Below, one piece after another: positions 24,809-34,007 of a stretch of 64,000 nucleotides of DNA. The position numbers were made by a program, and so were the translations under genes. Within the stretch, counting starts at the first letter, position 1, and each line of letters opens with the position of its first letter. Below the pieces are notes generated by a model. It was given only the letters and a program-made list of their open reading frames with translations. It made no database searches and was not told where the DNA came from. This stretch comes from an uncultured Prevotellaceae bacterium (GTDB lineage: Bacteria > Bacteroidota > Bacteroidia > Bacteroidales > Bacteroidaceae), in the NCBI GenBank assembly GCA_900316355.1, contig ONCQ01000001.1, positions 1 to 64,000 of the forward strand, written 5' to 3'.

Positions 24809-25996
24809 CTATTCCTTCTTGCACAATTTGCAGTCATCGCATGAGCGGAAACGCTTTTCCACCTGCATCTGTAGGCGTTGGCGGAGGGCCTCCAGCGGTA
24901 TCTCGCTGAGCACCTCGCTGGCGAAGGCCTGCTTCAGGAGCATGCGCGCCTCTGACTCGCTGATGCCACGCTGCCGCATGTAGAACAGGGCAGCTTCGTT
25001 GAGTTGTCCTACGGTGCTGCCGTGGGAACATTTCACATCGTCGGCATAGATCTCCAGCATCGGCTGCGTCCACATCCGTGCCTGATCGGTGCATACGAGG
25101 TTGGCGTTACGCTCTACGGAGTCTGTCTGCTGCGCTTCCTGACGCACCAGGACGCGCCCTGCGAAGGCCCCCGTAGCCTGCTGGTCCACCACATATTTAT
25201 ATAGTTCACGACTCGTACACCCTGGGGCGCGATGGTCGATGAGTGTGTTGTTATCTACGTGTTGCTGTCCGTTGAGGATGGCGCAGCCCAGCAGCTGCAC
25301 GTCGGCACCCTCGCCCACCAGCTGCACGTCCGTCTGGTTGCGGCTCACACCGCTGGCCAGCGTGAAGGCTGTGTGCGTGAGATGTCCGCCTGCGGCCACC
25401 TGTGCAAAGACCTGATGGAAGCGGTGGCAGCGGTCGTGGGTGTCCTCAATGTCATAGAGCGCCACGCGGGCACCCTCGCCCACGAAGACCTCCGTGACCT
25501 GTGTCGTCAGGAAGTCCTGCTGCGCCTCGGCGCGGTCGCCCAGGATGACCTGCACGTCAGCCCCTGCCTCTGCGATGATCAGCAAGCGGCGATTCTGCAT
25601 CAGCGGCGCCGTGGCCCGCAGCGTGTTTGTGATCTGCACGGGGTGCTCCCGATGCTCACCCGCCGCGGCATGCACGACGATGAGCTCCTGTGCCAACATG
25701 GTGTTGAGGGCTGTGATGGCATCGTCCTCCACGCGGGCCAAGGTGCCGTAGCGGCTGATGAGGGCCTCCTCGAGTTGGGGTGCGCTGGCCGCAGCCAGGC
25801 TGATGCCGTAGTTAGGCGCAAAGGCCGCAGCTACGTCGGTGTATTTATATCGTTCCACCTTCTGCGTAGGGAAGCCCAGACGCTGCAACGCCTCAGCAGC
25901 CGCCTCGCGCTGTGCGTTCATCACCGCCAGCGAACCAGCTTCAATGCGCTGCCGTTCGCTGCGGAAGAAATCAATATATTGTGATGTTGGGTTCAA
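24809..25996 (-). CDS. sufD: Fe-S cluster assembly protein SufD
   Basis: The 395-residue protein has the SufB/SufD core, with RELYKYVVDQQATGAFAGRV and DDVKCSHGSTVGQLNEAALFYMRQRGI (given here in two parts of the conserved C-terminal block). It works in the cytoplasm as part of a SufBCD scaffold. The C-terminus ends with a cysteine cluster, CDDCKLCKKE, that I do not associate with the usual core. sufB itself is not in the window. ybeY lies between it and sufC. SusC follows directly downstream. Confidence 0.93.
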   Translation of the reverse strand: MNPTSQYIDFFRSERQRIEAGSLAVMNAQREAAAEALQRLGFPTQKVERYKYTDVAAAFAPNYGISLAAASAPQLEEALISRYGTLARVEDDAITALNTMLAQELIVVHAAAGEHREHPVQITNTLRATAPLMQNRRLLIIAEAGADVQVILGDRAEAQQDFLTTQVTEVFVGEGARVALYDIEDTHDRCHRFHQVFAQVAAGGHLTHTAFTLASGVSRNQTDVQLVGEGADVQLLGCAILNGQQHVDNNTLIDHRAPGCTSRELYKYVVDQQATGAFAGRVLVRQEAQQTDSVERNANLVCTDQARMWTQPMLEIYADDVKCSHGSTVGQLNEAALFYMRQRGISESEARMLLKQAFASEVLSEIPLEALRQRLQMQVEKRFRSCDDCKLCKKE

Positions 25997-26016
25997 AAGT
26001 TTAAAAGTTCAATAGT

Positions 26017-26487
26017 TCAAGAAAGCCCCCGAGCCCCCTGAAGGGGAGCGTTGGGGATGACACTGCCATCACCCCCCGGCCAGGAGCTGAGCGCCCGGTT
26101 CTCGGCCGCCTCCATTATCTCACGTTCGCCCGGCCCCTTGTCGTTGATGCCGCAGAGGTGCAGGATGCCGTGGATGATGACGCGCAGCAGCTCTTGGTCG
26201 TAGGCCACGCCCAGCGCCTCGGCATTCGAGCGCACGGTGTCGAGGCTGATGAACAGGTCGCCGCTGATGCGCGTGGCGCTGCTGTTGTCGAAGGTGATGA
26301 TGTCGGTGAAGTAGTCATGTTGCAGGAACTGGCGGTTGACGCGCAGGATCTCCTCGTCGTCCACGAAGATATAGGCGATGTCGCCTACGCGGCGCCCGTA
26401 GGCGGCGGCCACCGCCTCCACCCACGCCCTCACCTTTGGCTGGTTGATGGCGGGCATCTTCGTGTTTATGGTCTGGAAACTAATCAA
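26017..26487 (-). CDS. ybeY: endoribonuclease YbeY (16S rRNA maturation), repeat-coded C-terminus
   Basis: A UPF0054 metalloprotein. The metal-site region reads HGILHLCGINDKG, giving two His ligands; the third His of the common HGxLHLxGYDH form is replaced or shifted. YbeY acts in 16S rRNA 3' end maturation and ribosome quality control. I favour a TTG start at 26487 because the reading then begins MISFQT...KMPAI, close to the Bacteroidales family start. A TTG at 26526 would add a repeat-like stretch overlapping the sufC stop. The last residues (NAPLQGARGLS) come from a palindromic repeat, not from the family. Confidence 0.85.
   Translation of the reverse strand: MISFQTINTKMPAINQPKVRAWVEAVAAAYGRRVGDIAYIFVDDEEILRVNRQFLQHDYFTDIITFDNSSATRISGDLFISLDTVRSNAEALGVAYDQELLRVIIHGILHLCGINDKGPGEREIMEAAENRALSSWPGGDGSVIPNAPLQGARGLS
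26024..26055. repeat. GC-rich palindromic repeat at the 3' end of ybeY
   Basis: The 32-nt unit with inner CCCC-TGAA-GGGG is the exact reverse complement of 9101-9132 in the Rid gene. It supplies the last coding residues of YbeY. The bases between it and sufD are an AT-rich AAAGTTCAA-type short repeat. Confidence 0.85.
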
Positions 26488-26522
26488 TGGTAAACCATCC
26501 AAGAGTTCAAAGGGTTCATGTT

Positions 26523-27269
26523 TCAAGATTCAGGTTTCAGCCAGTCGAAGCCACGTTCCTCAATCTCCCCGGCGAGTTCGGGGCCGCCGGTCTTCACGAT
26601 GCGGCCGTCGATGAGCACGTGCACCACGTCGGGCTTCAGATAGTCCAGCAGGCGCTGGTAGTGGGTGATCACGATGGCAGATGTGTCGGCCTTGCGCAGC
26701 TTGTTGAAGCCCTCGGCAACGATGCGCAGGGCATCCACATCGAGTCCCGAGTCTGTCTCGTCGAGGATGCACATGGTAGGTTCGAGCATCGCCATCTGGA
26801 AGATCTCGTTGCGCTTACGCTCGCCGCCGCTGAAGCCCTCGTTGACGGAGCGGTTCATCAGCTTATTGTCGAGTTCCACGAACTTGCGCTTCTCACGCAT
26901 CAGCTTCAGGAAGGCACCGGCATCCATGGGCTCCAGGCCCTGATACTTACGCTTGGCATTGAGTGCCGCACGCATGAAGTTGACCATCGAGACGCCCGGA
27001 ATCTCCACCGGTTGCTGGAACGACAGGAAGAGGCCCTCATGGGAGCGTTCATCGGGCGACATTGCCAGCAGATCCTTGCCATTGAAGATGACGGAGCCCT
27101 CTGTCACCGTGTAAGCCGGGTGGCCCACCAGCACATTGGAGAGGGTGCTCTTGCCGGCACCGTTCAGCCCCATCAGTGCGTGAATCTCGCCATCACGCAC
27201 CACGAGATCGATGCCCTTCAATATCTCCTTGCCACCCACTGTGGCATGCAAGTTCTTTATTTCTAACAT
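26523..27269 (-). CDS. sufC: Fe-S assembly ATPase SufC
   Basis: A 248-residue ABC-type ATPase. Walker A is GLNGAGKST (34-42), the signature is FSGGERKRNE, and Walker B is CILDETDSGLDVDAL, with the extra SufC features around KYQGLEPMDAG. It powers SufBD scaffold remodelling during Fe-S cluster assembly. It has its own strong promoter immediately upstream, so it is the first gene of this unit. In Bacteroidetes sufB usually precedes sufC, and its absence here is notable. ybeY follows with overlap or close spacing. Confidence 0.96.
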   Translation of the reverse strand: MLEIKNLHATVGGKEILKGIDLVVRDGEIHALMGLNGAGKSTLSNVLVGHPAYTVTEGSVIFNGKDLLAMSPDERSHEGLFLSFQQPVEIPGVSMVNFMRAALNAKRKYQGLEPMDAGAFLKLMREKRKFVELDNKLMNRSVNEGFSGGERKRNEIFQMAMLEPTMCILDETDSGLDVDALRIVAEGFNKLRKADTSAIVITHYQRLLDYLKPDVVHVLIDGRIVKTGGPELAGEIEERGFDWLKPES

Positions 27270-27295
27270 TCCCGTTTTTTATGTTTTTCTGGGCG

Positions 27296-27327
27296 CAAAG
27301 GTAAGACATATTTACGGCACTGCCAAA
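27296..27327 (-). promoter_or_regulatory. strong promoter of the sufC-ybeY-sufD unit
   Basis: On the minus strand TTTG (27324-27327), a 20-nt spacer and TACCTTTG (27296-27303) fit the Bacteroidetes consensus very well. The sufC ATG is 26 nt downstream of the -7 element. Confidence 0.75.
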
Positions 27328-27381
27328 ATTTCCATCGTTTTATTCACTTTTTCGTCGCCGCAGGGTGGCGCGCTTCCATGG

Positions 27382-29943
27382 TTACATGCCTACTGTCTTC
27401 TTTCCATCGCGGATATAGATGCCCTTGGGTAAATGACGAGTGACGCGCTCGAGCTTGCTCGCTTGACCCTTCAAGAATGACGAATGAGGAATCTGGCGAC
27501 CGGAGAGGTCGTAGCATTTACCATTTACGGGTTTACTATTTACCATTGCATTTGAGGGGGCTGAGATGCCTGTCCCGTGCCATGGCACGACGAAGGTGTA
27601 AGTCTCGCCAGCAGCAGTGTCAAACGTGTGCTCTTCCTCGCTCGTTATGAGGCGGCAAGGCTGTCCTGCCAGCGAGTGTATCGTGGCCAGCATCTGTTCA
27701 CTGTCCCATTCTACGTCAACCTCGAAGCCTCCTTCGGCGCGCATCCCCTGCACACGTCCTCCCGATTTCCAGGTCTCGGGCAAGGCCGGTAGCAGCCGCA
27801 ACGCCTGCCCGTGGCTCTGCAACAGCATCTCTGCGATGCCCGCCGTCATGCCGAAGTTGCCGTCGATCTGAAAAGGAGGATGCGCCGAGAGCAGGTTATA
27901 ATAGACACCCGAGTAGGCGGGGCTCGTGCTGACGTTGTACGAACGGGCGTGCTTCAGCGCCGTCGTCAACACGTCATACGCTCTTTCGCTGTCGCCCATC
28001 CGTGCCCACAGGCACAGCTTCCACGCCATCGACCAGCCCGTGCTCCGATCGCCGCGCAGGAGCAGGCTATTGCGGACGGCTTCCAGTAGCGCAGCGTCGC
28101 CCTCCAGCATATCAAAGGGATAGAGGCACATCAGATGCGACACGTGGCGGTGCTTCTGCTCCGTAGCCGAATGATAGGGAAAATGCTTCCACTCGCGCAG
28201 GAGCATGCTACCGCTGCTTACGCCATCCGCTACCGTGCCGTAGCGTCCATCGTACTCCTCGGTATGCACACCCTTGTCTAATTCATGGAATTTACTGCGT
28301 ATCTCCTGCAGCCTCGTCGTCGTCAGTCCTGCGGATTCATATCCAACGATATCGACAGCTTTGAGCGTGCAGTCGAACAGGTTCCAAACACACTGCTGGG
28401 TATGTGCCGTGCCGTCGTCCAATGGCCCTTGTTCGGGACTCCATTCCTGCGGGCATACCCACATGTCGTCCTGCGGGTCACGGATGAGCCGCTGCATCCA
28501 GAAGTCCACGCAGCTGAGCATCACGGGCAGTGCCTTCTCGCGCAGATAGTCCTTGTCCTGTGTATAGAGGTAATGCTGCCATAGGTGCCAGCTTAGCCAT
28601 GCCGGCGCAGCGCAGTAGTTCTGCTCAGCCTGCCATTCGGCTGTGTACCCCAGCGGATTATTGGAACACGCACAGAGCCATCCCTCTGTGATGCCCGTCA
28701 TCTTCTCGGCAAAAGCCTTCCAGTAGGACTGTTGCATGGCTCCTGTGTAGATCCAGTCAATCAGCGGCATAGCCATCTCGGAGAGGTTCGTCGGTTCAGC
28801 AGGCCAGTAGTTCATCTCAACATTGATGTTCGTATGTAGGCTACCGTGCCATGGAGGAGTGTTCGTGTTACACCACATACCTTGAAGGTTGGCCGGCACG
28901 GCACCATCGCGCGACGAAGCGATGAGCAGGTATCGGCCATAGGCGAAGAGCAGCTGTACCAGAGCCTTCCGCTCACTCTCCGAGGCGATTTCGCCCTTCG
29001 CAATCAGCGCATCCGTCGGCATCGCGGCTTCGGCACCCTCCAGCGACAATGTCATCCGACTGAACAACCGGCTGTAGTCTTCTTCATGCTCCTGACGCAA
29101 CTGTTCCCAGCTTTTGGCCGAGGCCGACGAGAGCTGCTGCAAGGCTTTGTCCTTGGGTAGGGGATTATTGCTCACATAGCCCGATACCGTGTGGTCGTAG
29201 TTCGTCGCCACGGTGAGTACTATGGTAATCTCGCGGGCATGAGAGACGACGATTCCATCGGCTTCTGTCTCCACGGTAGCGCCATCATCGGTTGTAACCT
29301 TCATGGTCGTGGCGGCTCTCACGGTCTGCAGCGTTGTCGTCATCGTGGCTACTTGGTTATTGTAGCTCGTGGCATCCGTGTGCGTTCCCTCAATCCATAT
29401 TCGCTGGTTCAGGCACGCCTCTGTCGCCGTCATGTGCACGACCAGACACTGCGCCGGCCAGCTGCACAGATACTCCCTGCGGTAATCTGCCTCGTCAGCC
29501 GTCCACGCCGCCTCAGCCACCGCATTCGTCAAGTCCAATGAGAAATGGTAGTTGGTGACTGTCGTCTTAGGCTCTAGGTCGTTGAGATGGAGATACCCTA
29601 AGTTCTGGTAATAGCCAAAAACCTTGCTGCTGCCCGTCCACAGCGTCTTCTCGTTGAGCTGCACCGTTTCCTCATTCACATCGCCTGCCACCATTGCCCC
29701 GATGTGTCCATTGCCTAATGGCAGATAATAGTCCATCCAGGCGTTGCTCACGCCATGGCTCTCGGCTGGCTGGAGATACCACAACGACAAGTCATTGGAC
29801 GGTACATAACTCGCATTTCCCGTCACACTATCGGCCTTGGCTTGTGAGGACGATAGTGTCAGGGCACAAAGCAGCAGACCACATCTGATCTTCAAGGATT
29901 TGTGAAGGAAGGAATCATAATCAAAAAACAAAGGACATACCAT
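27382..29943 (-). CDS. glycoside hydrolase family 95 (alpha-L-fucosidase type), secreted
   Basis: About 853 residues with an N-terminal signal (LLLCALTLSSSQAKA) and the GH95 core: LPLGNGHIGAMV near the start, NLQGMW and PPWHGSLHTNINVEMNYWP in the catalytic (alpha/alpha)6 domain, and FQIDGNFGMTAGIAEML near the end. GH95 enzymes remove terminal alpha-1,2-L-fucose (or L-galactose) from host or plant glycans by inversion. The C-terminal tail (CYDLSGRQI ... KGIYIRDGKK) resembles sorting tails but carries an inserted PHSSFLKGQASKLER segment. The same tail sits on the neighbouring gene. The start is uncertain: the promoter at 29968 excludes the longest frame. Confidence 0.92.
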   Translation of the reverse strand: MVCPLFFDYDSFLHKSLKIRCGLLLCALTLSSSQAKADSVTGNASYVPSNDLSLWYLQPAESHGVSNAWMDYYLPLGNGHIGAMVAGDVNEETVQLNEKTLWTGSSKVFGYYQNLGYLHLNDLEPKTTVTNYHFSLDLTNAVAEAAWTADEADYRREYLCSWPAQCLVVHMTATEACLNQRIWIEGTHTDATSYNNQVATMTTTLQTVRAATTMKVTTDDGATVETEADGIVVSHAREITIVLTVATNYDHTVSGYVSNNPLPKDKALQQLSSASAKSWEQLRQEHEEDYSRLFSRMTLSLEGAEAAMPTDALIAKGEIASESERKALVQLLFAYGRYLLIASSRDGAVPANLQGMWCNTNTPPWHGSLHTNINVEMNYWPAEPTNLSEMAMPLIDWIYTGAMQQSYWKAFAEKMTGITEGWLCACSNNPLGYTAEWQAEQNYCAAPAWLSWHLWQHYLYTQDKDYLREKALPVMLSCVDFWMQRLIRDPQDDMWVCPQEWSPEQGPLDDGTAHTQQCVWNLFDCTLKAVDIVGYESAGLTTTRLQEIRSKFHELDKGVHTEEYDGRYGTVADGVSSGSMLLREWKHFPYHSATEQKHRHVSHLMCLYPFDMLEGDAALLEAVRNSLLLRGDRSTGWSMAWKLCLWARMGDSERAYDVLTTALKHARSYNVSTSPAYSGVYYNLLSAHPPFQIDGNFGMTAGIAEMLLQSHGQALRLLPALPETWKSGGRVQGMRAEGGFEVDVEWDSEQMLATIHSLAGQPCRLITSEEEHTFDTAAGETYTFVVPWHGTGISAPSNAMVNSKPVNGKCYDLSGRQIPHSSFLKGQASKLERVTRHLPKGIYIRDGKKTVGM
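27403..27560. repeat. 158-bp gene-tail repeat, copy 1 (3' end of the GH95 gene)
   Basis: This segment matches 30191-30349 with about six differences by eye. It encodes the last ~50 residues and contains sub-repeats: GACGAATGA units, a CTCGAGCTTGCTCGC palindrome and ATTTACCATTTAC units. Confidence 0.92.
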
Positions 29944-29967
29944 TTGCATAGACTTTGAAATCAGCTG

Positions 29968-29975
29968 CAAAGGTA
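29968..29975 (-). promoter_or_regulatory. -7 element for the GH95 gene
   Basis: Minus-strand TACCTTTG. The initiation site would be near 29961, which sets an upper limit for the start codon and implies a very short leader. Confidence 0.5.
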
Positions 29976-30170
29976 CGCCTTCATCACATAAGTTGTATCA
30001 CTCATCCCATGGAAAAGATTTGCCCTTTCTATGGAAAAAACAGAGGCCCAAAAGGATGTTTAACAGGTTATATTTAAGGCGTTTAACTCAACTCCCCACT
30101 TCAGCCTCATGGAAAGTAATCACCATCTTGAAAACCACACGAGAAAAATGCTTTGCGCAGAAGCCCATTA

Positions 30171-32342
30171 TCACCTAACCACCACCTTTTTTCCGTCGCG
30201 GATATAGATGCCCTTGGGTAAATGACGAATGAGGCGCTCGAGCTTGCTCGCTTGACCCTTCAAGAATGACGAATGAGGAATCTGGCGACCGGAGAGATCG
30301 TAGCATTTACCATTTACGGGGTTACTATTTACCATTGCATCTGAGGGGAGGTCGTGGACGGCGGTCTCATCGTCGAGGATGAAGGTGGCGGTATAGGCTT
30401 CTTCAGCGTTCTCAACGGTGAGGGTATAGGTGCCGGGAGCGTAGGTGGAGAGGGCGGTGTTGAGGGCGATGACATTGTCGGTCTGCACCTCCTTATGATA
30501 GACCTCCTCATCGTTGGCATCGGTGACGGTTATCGTGTAAGCCCCCGAGAGGGGTTTGAAGTTGACGAACAGATTCTTGATGGAATACTCGCCCGTCAGT
30601 GTCTCTGCGTCGCTTCCTTCATCTGCTGTCATCCCGTATCCTTCTTTTCTTGGTGCCCTCGGCCTCGGTTTCTTGATGTGTGTGAAATCCAGCCACTGCC
30701 TCTTCACCTCAGCCCCATCGGGCGGGGTGACGCCATCGATGAGATAGGGATTATAGTAGAGTATCTCATCGCCGACGGTGCAGGACATCAAACCATCATA
30801 AAATCCGTCCCATCCTGAGAACATGATATTTGCGAAAGGAGTTCCTGAGCCCACGCCTTCCATCCAGCGGTTAGGATCATCATGATTGTACTTGTTGATG
30901 ACTGTCTGTGTTTCGTTGTCCCATACCGGTTCTTCTACATCAACATACGTGACACCTCCCTTGAAGAGTTCATCGTTTATATACTCCCTTTTGGAAATGA
31001 TACATGATACTGTGGGATATTGGTCTGCTCCGACTCCTCCATACACCTGAATAGTGTCGCCAATGTTGGACTCGAAGTCATAAAGAAGCTCGAAATCTTG
31101 TTTGTCGGGGAAGACACAGAATACTTTGCGCCCTTCTTCGTAAAATGCACCTACATACTCTGACCAAGGTTCAGGATTACCCCATTGCTCATTGGCCTCG
31201 TGGCGGCATCTCATCTTAAGACAGACTTTTCCATCAATGGTAATGGAGTCACCATCGAAATAGTAATAATCCAGTTTCTGTGCCGTATTGCCACCCCCTG
31301 GGAACCATCCCACCTTCCACACTTTCCCCTCCTCGATGAAGGGTCGATAAGAAACGTCCCTGACGGCAACCGGGTGCTCACCACGCTCGTCCACAGCGAT
31401 ATATTTATGTTCTGCAAGGAAGAAGGGGAAGGATAAGTCAACGTGATAGGGGCTCTTGCAGGGAGTGACATCTCCAGGCACATCTTCCTGAAGGTATAGC
31501 TTATAAGCAGAAATGTCTTCTGTACGTTCACTTCTACAATATATGTAAAGATCACCGCCACAAGGAAGCCACATGATGCCAGATACATGCAGGGCATAGG
31601 CATCGTGCACGGGGTCAGGGACGAGTTCATAGTGCAAATCGTTTTCATTGAAGGAATGTGTTCTCGCATAGTCCTGATCTTCCTCTCCCCTTGCTAAGTC
31701 CTGTCCCCACCAGCCATTGTAGGGTTGGCTAAAGGTGAATGGCCAATAGCTTGAGCCTGACACATAGGCCAGATGATAGCTCCACGAATTCGGGGCACTA
31801 TGCGAGAATAATCCGTCTAAGGGGTTCATCTCACTACCGATTCCCTCAATCCATCGACCTTTAGCTAGTACAGAAAGAGAGCTTGTCTTGTCTTTTCCCC
31901 GGAAGTTGATGACTTTCAGGGAGTCACCATATACCATGAGGTAATCAATCTTAGTGACTTCGCAATGTTCAAAATCGCCGTATTCCGGCTCAAATCTATC
32001 GCCCACCTTGAGCGAGAAGTCATAGGTAAGAACTTCCTTGTCTTCCTCCTCGTTGTACATATAGACACGTTGGTTCTCCTCACGGAACCAGCCGAGAGGT
32101 TTATCATTTCCATCTTGTGTTCTGGCACACAGTTGTTCATAGCTGTGTCCGTTTCTTTCTAATTGATTCTTCTCAGGAGAGAAGTAATAGTCGGTAACCG
32201 TGTGATCACCTCCCATGCTGAATCCATGCACACACCAGCGCTTAGCCCGTTCCACAAAAGGATGATAGGTGGTAGACTCCAGGGCTTGTATGTTAATGAG
32301 AACCAGGAGGCTCATGCAAATGAAGGTAAGCAGTCGTTTCAT
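30171..32342 (-). CDS. large secreted protein, two similar domains plus C-terminal tail
   Basis: A 723-residue protein with a signal peptide (MKRLLTFICMSLLVLINIQA). Two similar regions of about 150-200 residues follow each other. The first runs from FVERAKRWCVHGFSMGGDHT to RWIEGIGSEMNPL. The second runs from FIEEGKVWKVGWFPGGGNTA to RWMEGVGSGTPF. Each has aromatic and acidic positions in the same order. A DUF3244-like beta module (VNFKPLSGAYTITVTDAND...) precedes a tail nearly identical to that of the GH95 protein. I do not recognise an enzyme. It lies 94 bp after the TPR-HTH gene and may be controlled by it. Confidence 0.68.
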   Translation of the reverse strand: MKRLLTFICMSLLVLINIQALESTTYHPFVERAKRWCVHGFSMGGDHTVTDYYFSPEKNQLERNGHSYEQLCARTQDGNDKPLGWFREENQRVYMYNEEEDKEVLTYDFSLKVGDRFEPEYGDFEHCEVTKIDYLMVYGDSLKVINFRGKDKTSSLSVLAKGRWIEGIGSEMNPLDGLFSHSAPNSWSYHLAYVSGSSYWPFTFSQPYNGWWGQDLARGEEDQDYARTHSFNENDLHYELVPDPVHDAYALHVSGIMWLPCGGDLYIYCRSERTEDISAYKLYLQEDVPGDVTPCKSPYHVDLSFPFFLAEHKYIAVDERGEHPVAVRDVSYRPFIEEGKVWKVGWFPGGGNTAQKLDYYYFDGDSITIDGKVCLKMRCRHEANEQWGNPEPWSEYVGAFYEEGRKVFCVFPDKQDFELLYDFESNIGDTIQVYGGVGADQYPTVSCIISKREYINDELFKGGVTYVDVEEPVWDNETQTVINKYNHDDPNRWMEGVGSGTPFANIMFSGWDGFYDGLMSCTVGDEILYYNPYLIDGVTPPDGAEVKRQWLDFTHIKKPRPRAPRKEGYGMTADEGSDAETLTGEYSIKNLFVNFKPLSGAYTITVTDANDEEVYHKEVQTDNVIALNTALSTYAPGTYTLTVENAEEAYTATFILDDETAVHDLPSDAMVNSNPVNGKCYDLSGRQIPHSSFLKGQASKLERLIRHLPKGIYIRDGKKVVVR
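30191..30349. repeat. 158-bp gene-tail repeat, copy 2
   Basis: Near-identical to 27403-27560 and in the same orientation and frame at the end of the neighbouring but unrelated gene. This points to recent duplication or gene conversion. Confidence 0.92.
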
Positions 32343-32435
32343 AGTCGTATCGTTTTAATAGTTATTCGTCATTTGTCATTCGTCAAGAGTCAAGTAGTTT
32401 TTATTTTTCACTTTTCACTCTTTCACTTTTATTCT

Positions 32436-33848
32436 TCATAGATTCTCCAGCACTTGCTCCAGCGTTGTCTCGGGGTCGTTCTCGGCGAAGACTTCTTTCT
32501 TGAGCTTGAGTTTACGATGCTGCACGGCGGAGATGCTAATGCCGTAGAGGTTGCCGATGGCTCGGTTGGAGAGGCGCAGGCGTGTGAGGATGCATAGTTG
32601 AACGTCCTCATCTTTCAGGGCGGGGTAGCGGCTGCGCAGGTGTGCCACGCGGTCGCTATCGATGGCGTTCAGCGTGCGCTCCACCTCCTGCCATTCGTGG
32701 GGCGTGAGCACGATGTGCCGCTCTGCGCTCTTCCCCAGCTTCTGGATGACGGCAGAGCGTTCGAGGATGAAACTCTGCAGGAAGTCGATGGTGGCGTCGC
32801 GCTGGCGCAGCTGCTCGGCTTGTGCTGCCAGCTGCTGGGCGTGGAGTTGTTCCTGCTGCTGGCGGCGCAGGGCTGTGTTGCGCAGACGCTGTTTGATCAT
32901 CACGCCAGCGGCACAGGCGATGAGCACGAACGCGCTGAGGCCACCCCAGAGCATACGGCGGTGCAACGCCGAAGTGTAACGCAGGCGCTCGTTCTCGCGT
33001 TCCTGAAGCAAGGCTGCCTGGTAGTAGTCGTCTTTCTGCTGAAGAGCCTTGTAATACAGGTCTTCTGCGTGCTGGAAAGCCTCGTCGATGGTGATCTCTG
33101 CCGCCTCGGTGTCGTTGCGGCGCAGGGCCAACTTGGCCAGATTGCTCTGTACGATATAGGCCGCCTGCAGGTCGTCGCCGGGTTGCATCTTCCGATAGAC
33201 GGCTTCGGCTGCATCCAGCGAGTCGCAGCTCACCAGGCAGCGCGCCAACACCTGTTGCGTACCCAGTAGGAGGTCGTCGGGCGTGCAAGCTTCCGCCTCG
33301 CGGGCATAGCGCAATGCCGTGGGGTAGTCCTCCATCGCCCAATGAATGTTGGCCAGGCTGGTGAGTGTCTGGCACAGGAGTTCCGTGCCCAGCGTGTCCT
33401 GTACGCCCACCGCCAAGGTGTGAGCACGACGGACATAGGCGAGGGCCTCGTTGAAGCTTCCGTCGGTGTTGAAGGCCAACTGGCTCGCGTACGTACCTAT
33501 ATAATCTAATATGATGATATGGTTGCGCTCGCTGTCCGGGTGCCTCTCATACGTCTTAAGGGCAGACTTCGCCATGTCAAGGGCAGCCTGACTGTTCCCC
33601 CACGCCAGCGATTCCGCCAGTCGCAGCTGTGCCAGATAGAGCGTGTGCGTGTCGTTCTCCGCGTTGGCCTTGGTGATGGCTTCGTGCAGCAGGCGTTCAC
33701 CGTTCGTCACACTGTCATCATCAAAAGCGGTCAATGCCTGTTCGTAGCAGCTGCGCGCATCACAGACATGCGCCGTGTCAGCGGTATGCCGACACGACAT
33801 CATGCATGTGATGAGTAGTAGAAGAAAGAGTCTAAGAACGGCTTTCAT
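32436..33848 (-). CDS. TPR lipoprotein/membrane regulator with C-terminal HTH
   Basis: A 470-residue protein starting MKAVLRLFLLLLITCMMSC (lipobox). It has an array of tetratricopeptide-like helices (YEQALTAFDDDSVTNGERLL and following), one transmembrane helix (MLWGGLSAFVLIACAAGVMI), a Gln/Leu-rich coiled coil and a C-terminal LuxR-like HTH (LRLSNRAIGNLYGISISAVQHRKLKLKKE). This layout is a known Bacteroidetes signalling type in which a periplasmic TPR sensor is joined through the membrane to a DNA-binding domain. ATG 33848 begins the signal and lies just after a -7 element. The likely target is the downstream secreted protein or GH95 (inference). Confidence 0.82.
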   Translation of the reverse strand: MKAVLRLFLLLLITCMMSCRHTADTAHVCDARSCYEQALTAFDDDSVTNGERLLHEAITKANAENDTHTLYLAQLRLAESLAWGNSQAALDMAKSALKTYERHPDSERNHIIILDYIGTYASQLAFNTDGSFNEALAYVRRAHTLAVGVQDTLGTELLCQTLTSLANIHWAMEDYPTALRYAREAEACTPDDLLLGTQQVLARCLVSCDSLDAAEAVYRKMQPGDDLQAAYIVQSNLAKLALRRNDTEAAEITIDEAFQHAEDLYYKALQQKDDYYQAALLQERENERLRYTSALHRRMLWGGLSAFVLIACAAGVMIKQRLRNTALRRQQQEQLHAQQLAAQAEQLRQRDATIDFLQSFILERSAVIQKLGKSAERHIVLTPHEWQEVERTLNAIDSDRVAHLRSRYPALKDEDVQLCILTRLRLSNRAIGNLYGISISAVQHRKLKLKKEVFAENDPETTLEQVLENL

Positions 33849-33872
33849 CGCGCTATCGATTGTTTTCCGCTG

Positions 33873-33880
33873 CAAAGGTA
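33873..33880 (-). promoter_or_regulatory. -7 element for the TPR-HTH gene
   Basis: Minus-strand TACCTTTG, 24 nt before the ATG. No clear -33 TTG is seen. Confidence 0.5.
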
Positions 33881-34007
33881 CGGTGTTTTTCGATAGCTTG
33901 TATCTCTTCACCCGTGGAATTTTTCCACTCGCCAAATGCTGCGTAAGAAGTTGATGAAAAGCCTTTTATGTAAGGAATGCGCTCACACCCCTATGGAAAA
34001 GTGATTA

